Below are positions 10,801 to 22,200 of a DNA stretch of 64,000 bases, one piece after another. Below the pieces are notes generated by a model, which saw nothing but the letters and a program-made list of their open reading frames with translations, did not search any database and was not told the DNA's origin. This DNA comes from Diadema setosum (Eukaryota > Echinodermata > Echinoidea > Diadematoida > Diadematidae): contig NC_092689.1 of NCBI RefSeq assembly GCF_964275005.1, positions 1,247,501-1,311,500 on the forward strand, written 5' to 3'. Within the stretch, counting starts at the first letter, position 1; every line of letters starts with the position of its first letter. The position numbers and the translations under genes were made by a program.

Positions 10801-13800
10801 CACATTGTGAAGACATTGTACCAAACACCTATTGGGAGAATCATGCATTATGGCGGAGGCATCAGTCACCATAGCGACATTTCTAGTTTTATTACTAGCG
10901 TGATCAGGCAAGCAGATTTTCAAATTGTTGTAGAACGCTTACCGAAACATGAATTGTGCTTGCCTGAAAAGAAAGTCCAAAATCTAAGAAATTTATTTTT
11001 AAAAGTCACATGTAAGTCAAGGGCTTAAACACAATCATTTGAATATACAACACACATTGATTCACACGCTTTGACATAATAAAGTATATTAACAAACTTG
11101 GTTGTATCGAGTATCAGTGTTGCTTTGCATTGGGGCTTCTTCACGTAAGTGTTGGAAAGTTTCTGAAATAAGATTAAAGTATATTGCATTAATTACTGTG
11201 TGGTTGACTTTATGGATTTGTAGGGAGGAATACACATAAAAAAGGTGGCTTCACACCTTTTTGCTTGCCCAGTTCAGGCAAGCTTTTTTTTTTTTTTTTT
11301 TTTGGTCAATGTTCCAAAACACTTGCCTGACTTTGATTTTAATTTGCCTCGGGCAATCAGGCAAGTGCTTATGTAGCACCTTTAAGTGTACATCAGGAGC
11401 CCCCGAATGTTTTTCAGAATGGGCAGGGTGTGGGATGGGGGGGGGGGGGGGGAGGGTGGGGGGATTGGGGGGTTGGAAGGGAGATCACGGTCAATTTCCC
11501 CTTCCCCCCCCCCCCCAACCTTTTTGGAAAATTCATGGGTGTGGTATTTTTCCCCCTTTTTTTTTTCTGCAGCGCCAAAAAAGTAGCGCCACCCCCCCCC
11601 CCCCCATTCTGTGGCCACAGTACTTGAAGTACAGTATAAGTGTAGCTGTGAGGCTTAACCATGGTGAATTTTTGTGAAATATGTTTGCTCTGCTTTTATA
11701 TAATGTATTGAGAGTATGCTCTGAAGAAAACCATTCATTATTGATCTCAATCAAAAAAGACAAAAATATTTGTATTCTAATAAGCAAGTATGCTGCATTA
11801 TACAACTTAATTTATATTAGTGAATTATTATTTATTTATGTTCTCTACAAACTTATTTGTTTATTAAGCTTGATTGTCTATTGATGTTAATGTTTCATTT
11901 ATTCATGTGTCATCAGAACATATATGCAAAAATGTAAATTTCATTGTAGCAATGTCGTCCAGCAGCTGTTCGCGGAAAAATTAAAGTGTCTCTCTAAATT
12001 GCTGTCAAGTTTTTCTGAGGATCAAATTTGTGCTACTCCCATCTTTTTACCCGCAGATGAAGAGTAAGAACTATGAGAGAGTGGAAAAGGTTAGTAAAAT
12101 TCTTTTTCATTTCATAGACTTGTGTCTTTTGCTTACTTTGTGTGCTTCACATGAACATCTTTGAGTGTTAGGTACATTTGAAAGCAATCCAGTCTTATCA
12201 CTTGTCGCAATGATGTGAAGTTATGAGTTTAGTTGAGCCTTGGAGATAACTTCATCTACTTGTGCTTGATAGCACACACTAAGAACTACTACGTCTTTAT
12301 GATTTATAATACTTGTATTATGTTTGTAAAAATAACATGACATAGGACAAATATTTCACTCTAATTCACTCTAAGTCTTTTAGTCTGAGGGGAAGATTAT
12401 CTCATAGTCTGAGGCAGAGTAATGATTGCGGTAATGAGAGCCAGGCTATGTAGTGTGCATGTCACAACCTCTGGAGAAATATTCGATATAATTGTGGCAT
12501 TTAACGTGAAGGCTGTCAAGTAAATAAGCTTACATTGTGTAGGATATAAATTGGCAATGATATAAAGGCTAAAGTATGTTGGTGGTAAGAATATAAAATG
12601 AACAGATTTTAGTGGCATGAATGTAGGGCTAGACTTACATGTATCCTCCATGTTGGCAAAACAGAAGGTGTCTTGGAATGGAGATCTTTTAGTATTTATA
12701 AAGGATTATATTTTGATTTAAACTTGGGACTGATTTTTGTGTTTGATTCACCAGGAAAAAAAAATAGCAAGGGTATTTCAAAATGTTGAAACATCTCCAG
12801 AGATGTCTTTGATAAGATTGTAAAATGAATGATGCCCATGTAGCTGGAGTTTATGTTCTTGGACTGCAAGGAAAGACTTTGATAGTAATTTTATGCCTAG
12901 TTGGAAATATAGAAATCAAGCACTATATGGAACTGGCTGCATGAAACTCCTTCAAATACATCAACCTATAAATCTTGCAAGTCTCAGTCTCAATTTCTGG
13001 TTGTGATTGGTCTTGCTCCCCAGCTGTTTCAGCGATGCCTGATGAAGGTGATGAACATCGACCTGTGGAAGTGCTACCTGTCCTACGTCAAAGAGACCAA
13101 AGGGAGTCTATCGTCCTACAGGGAGAAGATGGCACAGGCATATGACTTTGCCCTGGACAAGATGGGGATGGACATCTTCTCTTACCCCATCTGGAATGAC
13201 TACATTCAGTTCCTCAAGGGGGTGTAAGTATACCAGTTGGCTGGTATCACTGATGCTCAATTACTTCTAGTCAGTTAATCATGACTTTGTTAGTGTGCTC
13301 TGCCACGTTAAGAGTACTGGTAAGGCAGCTAAAGGTTTGAATGCTCCATGTTTATGAGTGTGCACTTTGTGTAGTTTGTTTTGTGTTTGTTTGTTTTGTT
13401 TGTTTGTTTGTTTGTTTGTTTGTTTTTGAGAATGAAGAAGTGTGTGAGACAAATAAAGCAGAAAGAATTCACTCCAGAAATGGGGGGGGGGGGGGGGATC
13501 AGAGTGACATATTGTATTGTCTTTGCAGAGGAACTTGCTAGTTTATTATATCTTTTTTTATTTATTTTGTATATAATTCTATGTATCTAGCTAGTACTTT
13601 TATTCATCTATTTTTTTAATTTTTTGTTGGGGAGGAGATGTGTGAAAAGACTTTGCATTTGTGCTCTGAATCAATTGGCATGAACCACAACTGCTATGTA
13701 CTGTATGCCAAATTAGAGCACAAAATAATTTGGTATACATTGATAGTGGTTACTAAACACAAACTGATGAGTCTTTGAGGTGTAAACGTATAATCAGAAG

Positions 13801-16179
13801 TGACATGGACCTGTGTTTATGTTTTCCAGTGAAGCCGTGGGTTCCTACGCAGAGAATCAGAGGATCACAGCAGTAAGAAGAGTGTTTCAGAGAGGCATCG
13901 TCAACCCCATGTCAAACATCGAAGCTCTATGGAAGGACTACAACAACTATGAGAATGTAAGTTAGATGTATCACATAAACGATACAGCTGGCTGTACGCT
14001 GTATAACCTCACAGGATCACAGCTTCCTCAGTGTTTAATTGCATTTATGTGCTACATTCATCCCCTTGGCAAACTTGCATTATTTTGGACACATTCAAAA
14101 TCAACCCTCATTATTGTATTTTTAATCTTTTCTTATAAAAAAAAAAAATCTGTTGCATGTTAGTATTATGTACATATATGTATAGGTAATTTATCTAATT
14201 TACTAGCAAGACTGCCTAGCTGTCAACACCCCCCCCCCCCCAAAAAAAAGACGAAAAAAAAGAGAAAATGAGAGAAAGAGAACAAACTAAAGTCGAATTG
14301 ATTAGATTAGATGAAATAACAAATAAAATCTTCTTTCTTGTTTTTTGCACTCTTTGCAAATAACTAAAGCTAAGCATACATTTGTATTGCTGATGTTACA
14401 GTGTGAAAAAAAAACCCAAACCATCGTAGTCGAGTGGAGCTGTGTCAAACATTAGTGTAGTGGAGAAATACTTTTACCTGCAATTACCGCTATGTTATTT
14501 TGTAGTTTTCTTTCGATCTTATCATCATCTTGTCTTATTCCTCCTCCTCTTCATCTCCTCACTCAGGGCATCAATCCAATGATTGCCAAGAAGATGGTGG
14601 AAGACAGGAGCAGAGATTACATGAATGCCAGGAGAGTGGCCAAGGTAAGATAATCAATGGTGAAAATAGCATCCCATGTAGGTCATACGGTAATTGGTTT
14701 TAAGAATCATAACACCAGAACGGGTAATTTGAGAAGAAAAAGACATGAATCTAGATGGGGAAAATAGACATAAGTGATATGCCACAGAGTCAATGCAAAA
14801 CATTGGCATAAAAGAAATCAGGGTACCTGGTAGGCCTATGTTTGTATGTTGCACTGTGCTCACACAAATTGAACTTCACCTTTAAATACACACTTGGATG
14901 ATGAGTCTTCTTGTGACCAATATGTGTATTCTGGTCCTACCTCCACACTATTCAGGAGTACGAAGCCATCACCAAGGGTCTCAACCGCAACACCCCGTCC
15001 GTCCCACCAACCGGCACCGCCGAGGAGGCGAGGCAGATTGAACTGTGGAAGAAGTATGTCAACTGGGAGAAGCAGAACCCGCTGAGGACAGAGGACCAGA
15101 TGCTCATCACCAAGAGAGGTAACATTTTCAGATCTAAATGATGACATTTTTGATGATGTTGACTTGAAGGGTAGATTAGCTAGTGATAATATTCTCTGCC
15201 TAAAAGTGAAGATGTAGGGACCCCTCTCCCTTTCCCCACAAAACACACACACTGCTGCTCTTTATTAATCCTCCAATTCTTATGTGAATAAATTCTCCAA
15301 TTCATATGTGAATAAATTCTCCAACTCTTATGTGAATAAATTCTCCAACTCTTATGTGAATAAATTCTCCAACTCTTGTGTGAATAAATTCTCCAACTCT
15401 TGTGTGAATAAATTCTCCAACTCTTTTGTGAATGAATTAGGAGCACATAAAACAGAACCTTTTTGTGTTCAACAAAGCATACTTATAACAATACTAGTAC
15501 AGTGTATGTAACAAATCATAATGTTACCTTCTCCCCCCATTTGAGGATATACACTGTAAGGCTGGATGAGCGTTCGTTTTATCACAATCAATGAAATTAC
15601 CTTTACTTGATAAGACTTTCGCCTGCAGAGCCAGCAGGCGAAAGTCTTATCAAGTAAAGGTAATTTCATTGATTGTGATAAAACGAACGCTCATCCAGTT
15701 GAATTTCCAATCAGATGAACCTTTTCAGCGAGTACACTGTAAGGCTATCTTTCCAATAGAAGATCCCTGTCAATCCTGTTGATATGTTTCTGTATGTGTG
15801 TCTGTAAAAAAAAAGTGTAGCTTCCTATTAGATAGTATATTACCCATCTTCAATTCTCTTTCTGTCACCCTCCAGTGATGTTTGCCTATGAGCAATGTCT
15901 GCTGTGTTTGGGACATCACCCTGATGTATGGTACGAGTTTGCCCTCTACCTGGAGAACGCCAGCAGGATATTCACGGAGAAGGGGGTAAGTAACTCGTGG
16001 AACTCCTGATGTCTTTCCTTTCTTAAACACACTGAAGATTGCTTGATGGTTATTTCATTCTGTGTATAATACATGCTATGTTTTCAGCAGAAGCAGTATA
16101 GTGACATGTGTATGATTTGAATACTCACAAAATGGTATGTCCATGACATCACACTCTGCCTTCATGCTGTGAATGAATG

Positions 16180-16242
<63 letters not shown>

Positions 16243-19200
16243 AATTGATTGACAGGACATGAACAGTGGCAAGGTGTACAGTGACGAGGCAGCAGCTGTG
16301 TATGAGAGAGCCATCTCAACCCTCATGAAGAAGAACTTTCTCATCTACTTTGCTTATGCTGACTTTGAGGAGGTAGGTGCCACTAAGAATTCAAATGTCA
16401 AAATATTAACATTTTGTCCATACCTTTCTATGAAAATGTTGTTATTTTTACAGACAACCAGAGAGCGTGCTTTAGACATGCCTAAAAGAGCAACAAGTGA
16501 TGACAATATGCTTGAATCCAAGTACTAGAATTGTAACATATTTTAGAAGAAAGATAGTTTGCCCTTCCATAGTAACTTGTAATGTATCCATGTACTTGAT
16601 TGTTGGTAAGCTGGCCAAATATGTCACAGCATGTAATACATGCTCTCCAGTCCCTATGGACTCAACTTAGACAAGGTTAACTGTATGTGATCCTGCACAG
16701 GCATTGTGAGATGATATGGCTGTGCCTGTGTGATGAATTTACTGTGGATAAATGACATTGTGGGCTTCCTTTTTTTGTGTCTGACATAATGTGTCTACTT
16801 GAAATGTTTTAGCAGACTGTTGATAATCACTGTAGATGTATCTAAAGAGCCCAGTGTCATACATCATTTCCCAGCTTAAATGTTTGTAATGATTTGCTGA
16901 CCTTTGCTGAGCTAATTTTATTTACAAGTTTTATCATTCATTGATTTCACTCTTTCTGTTTCTGGTTACTGCAGGGAAGGATGAAATACGAGAAAGTCCA
17001 CAACATCTACACCAGGCTCCTTGGACATGAGGACATTAACCCTACACTGGTAAGGGAGATGTTGTGTTCCGTCTTACCTCCTCATAGTGACAGGCAGGAG
17101 GCATGGTACTGTAAGGTGTAGTAAACAAATATACCATTCATGGAAAGATTGTAGTTCTAGGATTATAGATTCCAAGGTGACAGTGATGTTCAATCCAAAG
17201 AGCATAGTGCAATAACTGTTACCATGTCACCAAAGAATCCATAATTTCACTTGTATGACATGAAGCAGTGCATGATATATTTATTTTATAGACCTCCAAG
17301 AAATCTTTGAATAAAATGATAACATTGTTGAAATAGAAATGTTTACATATTGCAGTGCAGATAATCAGTGTACCATGATTAATGTGATTTACACAGTGGT
17401 CTACAAGATTGATACTCATAGCACTTTACACATGCTGTTAATATAAAAACAGTGATCGAGTGCATATATGTATGATAATATTCATGGTATGGCGCACTTT
17501 ACTATGAATGTTGGAATGGTGTTGCATTTTTTCTCCATTGACATTTTGTTTTCAACATCAACACTATAGTAATGTTATATTTGGTCACATGATGCTATGT
17601 AGACCAATCACTAAATATGATTTTATTAATGAGGAATATGATATTGGTTATACTTTATCCATGCAGTTCTGTTGCGTAAAATATAAGATTATTACAGATC
17701 AATATAATGAATATGTTAAAGGGATGGTACAGTATTGGTGGAGCTGAGGATTTGACTTTTAACTTTTTGCGAGATACCAAAAAACCACTTATGAAATGGT
17801 ACAGAGCATGCCATTCTAAGAGGAATTCAAAGTTTATTTGATGAAAATTGGTTGTGGAATGGCTGAGACATCCAAAAACAAAGTAAAACAAAGTGATCGT
17901 AATAAAATGTAGGTCCCACACTTCATTAGAATCGCTCTGTTTCGGTATCCCAGCCATTTCAAAACCAATTTTCATCAAATAAACATTGAATTCCTCATGG
18001 AATTACATGCTCTTTCATATTTCATAAGAGGTTTCTCATTATCTCACCAAAAAAAATGTTAGAAACCTGAAATTTGGTCTCAACCAAAACTATACGATCC
18101 CTTTAAATCAATGGTAAATGGATTAAAGTATACTTTATGAAAATCTAACCCATCCCCCATGCTCTGTAAAGGTGTATGTCCAGTACATGAAGTTTGCCAG
18201 GAGAGCAGAAGGCATCAAGGCAGCGAGGGCGGTATTCAAGAAGGCCAGGGAGGATTCAAGATCCAAGTACCATGTCTTTGTGGCAGCAGCTCTCATGGAG
18301 TACTACTGTAGCAAGGTGTGTCCCTTAAGTCTTTTCAAACACTTACATGTCCATGATTTGTCTGTGTACTTTATTAGATGATAATATACTTAAGATAATT
18401 CTGCAATATGGGACTAGGTAAAGTTACCAAAGACTGGGTGATAGTACTTCATCAATTTGTTCTTAAGAATTCTCTTATTTATTAACTTCTCTGAAAAAAA
18501 AAGAAAAAGAAAAGTGATCCTGGAGGTAGATGCAGACATCATCGAAGATTAAAACTTGGCTCGGTTACGTCATGTGGTTTAATTCCATTAATTTCATGCA
18601 TTCTTAACTTGACATTCTGCCTGTCGGATGAACAAAAACTTTTCTATGATATCAAGAATGTAAACATGTCAAGTTTCTGCAAACTGTCTTTTAAAGGCCA
18701 CTTCTTTTTCATGATAGGGATTGATACAATATGTTACTTACGGGTATATCAGTTAATCATCTGTACTTTCATGTGTGGCACTCTATATTTAGTCAGCAAG
18801 AGGTTGGAACTTTTGGTCTTTACTGATTTTTTCCATGTTATCAAATAGGACTCTCAAGTAGCGTTCAAGATCTTTGAGCTTGGGCTGAAGAAGTATGGAG
18901 ATGTTCCTGAGTACATCCTGGCTTATGTAGACTATCTCTCACATCTCAATGGTGAGTTGTTACAGCCTTCATGGTTTCTGTGATTTCAAAGTTCTCTCAT
19001 GATGCTTCTCCTCTCTCTTTCCTCAGCAAAGTAAAGATGATTGTAAGGTCGTACTCCTCATACTTGTAACCATTTTTCCTAGTATTGTAAATCACTGAAG
19101 TATGCAATACAGTAACAGCTATTCATTATGTTTTGTATGTGTAAGGTCTGTTAAGCAGTCTATACATTTTTTGCATTTGGTAAACAATGAACTTTTTTGA

Positions 19201-22200
19201 AATGCATGTTGGTGACATGAATTTGCAAAATTTGTCAGTTCAAACAGATGAAAGCATAGGAGACACTTTCTTTGAAACTTAGAATACTCACATCTCTCTG
19301 ACTACCGATTTTCTTCCTTCAGGTTAGACAAATTTTACTTTATTGGCCCTGTATTTGAAGGAATTTCAATTGTGAATTTCATGTTTAAAGCTCATATGTT
19401 GGTTTTTATGGGCATCAGAGAAAGAGCATAGTGTGTCTGAAGTCTCTGTCTCCCTCTCTCTGTCTGTATATATTTATAATGTGTGTATATTTTTTGTTGT
19501 GATGTTAAAAAAACAACAACCCAATATTCCTCATTCAATGTAAATCCGAAGTTATTGATGAAGACTTTGTAATTTAAAGTTGTTGCTGTTTTTTTTGTTT
19601 TTTATATATATAATCAAATCCTTGGAGAGGCCTTTGTGATCTCTTGTTCACACAGTGGCAACACAATTGTTCATTACATCGTAGTATGCTGACTCATGTT
19701 GGATTTTTTTGTTTTCTCTTTCTTTAGAGGACAACAACACAAGAGTGTTGTTTGAGAGAGTGCTGACATCAGGCAGTCTACCACCGGAACAGTCAGGGTG
19801 AGTTACCATGCAGACAATAGATCCTCTACATTGCATTCTCTCTAGTAGTACGCTGCGGTTTGATGGTTCATCAAAAAAAAAAAAAAAAAAAAATAATATA
19901 TATATATTATATATTATATATCTCACTGAAATGGTCTTATGTTCTGCTCAAAAAGCAAGAAATTGGAAAGTAAGAATTGCACGATTTGATAAAGACCAAT
20001 ATGCTAAGAAATTGAGAAGAAAAAAAAAATGAAAAATTTTCCCATGCATGAAACTTCACAGATTTTGCGACAAGCCACCGTTTTGTGAAGGTAAAATGCA
20101 CTTGAAAGTTTTTGTCTACCCAATCTGCTATACATGTATGTAGTCCCAATTAGGGAAAGTTTCATGTCAAAAAAAGGCTGTTGGCTTGAATTTGCAAAAT
20201 TTTCATGCTACAAATGTTTCTGGTTGTACAGTAGCTGAGAACTGGTCATATCCTATTTCAAGGTACAGTTTGAGTGTCTTCTGTTGCCCATCAGGTCTAT
20301 GATGCAAGGATAATTTGATTAATGTCTCTCTCATAACTGGTATTTTGTAAGACATATCCAAGATGATAGTTCTTACTGTCTGGAAATCTTGTTCTTCTAA
20401 ACTGGTGACATCAGATGTCAAGAAAGCAAAAGATGATTACATGTCTAATCAAGTGACACTACTGTGTTGTAATGTAGGTCAGTGTTTGTTTGAACCAAGA
20501 GTACCCTTTTAAGAGAAGACTGGTCATACATGTATACCTTGAGAGTAAGCACTCACCTCTAAATAGGGAAGGAGAAGTGAAACAATAACTTTATGTTGAC
20601 TACTTTCTGCCCAATTACATACATGAAGTGTGTTTTGTCCAGCACTTGTTTCAGTGGTGGACACACGTAAGCAGTATAAGACTAACCTTGTGCATTGTAA
20701 CAAAGTTTTGGGCCCTATTTATCTGAGGAGCTGTTATTTCGAGACTGTGGTGTCATGTCTTGCATCTTTCAGAGAAATCTGGCTGAGGTTTGAGGATTTT
20801 GAATCGACATGCGGAGATCTTGCCAGCATCGTGAAAGTAGAAAAGAGGAGACAGACAATATTCAAGACAGTGAGTCAGATTGCCTACAGTATTTGATTAG
20901 GCTGGTAGGGGAAAGGAAACATTGCCTACATTTCAGAACTGAACATTCTTGTTTGTGAGTTGTTGTTTTTTTGTATGATTAATATTTAGTATATTTTGTA
21001 AAGTAAAGAAAAAAGTGTTTCCAAAATTCAGAAATTGTTTTTTTCTGTACTCTTGATTTAGCATCTGTAGTATGCACACTTTTTTCACTTGTTGAACCAA
21101 ACTATGACTTTTTGCCTAAAATACAGATATCATTGCTGCCAAGTCATGTCCAAGCTATAAAATGCAAAAGTCTCTGTGGAATCTGTGAAATATGCCTAAT
21201 TTTAAAATCATTTACTGGCATGACAGCACTAGCCAGTCACATATGTGTAAGACAAGGTGAGTTTGATTTCAGGACCATGTTGAAAAGTCATGTGTGTCAC
21301 TGTAAGACTTCCTTATATCCCCCCCCCCCCCCCACACACATACTTCTAGTACAAAGTAAGTGTTCGTAATGTACCCTCCATTCCACCACCACAAATGGAT
21401 GGAGTTTTGGCTCAGTTGGTTGCGTGTCTGCCTCCCAGTCCAAACAACAGTTCGACTCTCGAGTCTAGCTGAGCAATGCTGTGTGTAATCATACTGTCCC
21501 CTCTAGTAAGAGGCAAAACACTCTGATCCCACCTTATTCAGTCATCGTGAAGAGCAGAGTGCTAATGCTGTGAAGTGGTCCAACTACCTACCCACATAAT
21601 GTGCAAATGATGCTGACCCCTTGTGGTTCATCCCAGGTTACTAGCAATAGTCAGTAAATGGTATCAACCAGGAACATTGTGCCATACAAAGAAGAAGAAG
21701 ACCACCAGCACCAGCATCTCCCCCCCCCCCCCCCCGATAAAAGGTGTGCACAACAATAACAGCAGCTGCAGTTACAGACTGTACTGCTAATGAGGAATTA
21801 TGTGCAATGCAGACATTTCTACATAGAAATAATGGTTATGGTTAATGTTACGGATTTTCTTGTAGAACTTCTACTTTACACAGTATATCAGAGGTTGCCA
21901 ATTGAAATCTTGTGTAGAAACGTGGTGACAATAGCATTAGACAGCTGAGACTATGTTGATAGAGTGTTTGACGTGGCTGTTTTTACCCTCCCTGTCTTCA
22001 GGACTACAAGGACAAAGAGACCAGTCTCTTGGTGGACAGATATCGCTACCTCGACCTCTTCCCATGCACAGGACCTGAACTCAAGGCACTGGGATACAAG
22101 GTGGGTGTCTGTAGCTTCTTGTATGAGTGCATGTATTTGTTGTGTGAAAGATTGCTATAGCCACAATTACGTGAGTTTCATTTTTTTTTATTATGCCTCC

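Larger units (their letters stand above)
7134..12056 (+). other. CSTF3: CSTF3 4.9-kb intron (equivalent of human intron 3)
   Basis: Largest CSTF3 intron, starting with the weak donor GAG|GTTATT. Holds pogo-like MITE remnants, a 181-bp inverted-repeat element, the 1.2-kb GCCTCCGCC element, T/G homopolymer tracts (9498-9563, 11285-11600) and AATAAA at 9245, 9430 and 11078. The AATAAA at 11078-11083 is followed within 30-60 nt by TTGGTTGTATC and TCAGTGTTGCTTTG, a fair GU-rich context. Confidence 0.8.
18316..20772 (+). other. CSTF3: CSTF3 introns around exons 18849-18951 and 19728-19797
   Basis: Only an A-run with AT repeat at 19872-19920 stands out; no element recognised. Confidence 0.6.

Noticed and set aside
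9682-10886. Tandem AGGTCA modules as a CRISPR-like or satellite array
   Set aside because: Spacing is irregular, units are diverged, and the same structure recurs at two other sites with element ends, so it is an interspersed element.
11261-11805. Overlapping open frames on both strands
   Set aside because: Created by G, C and T homopolymers.
15180-15511. Repetitive peptides (NKFSNSYV units) on both strands
   Set aside because: Translation of the 24-bp minisatellite inside a CSTF3 intron.
21408-21460. tRNA gene
   Set aside because: A and B boxes are present, but the cloverleaf does not close and a SINE body and GAA tail follow.
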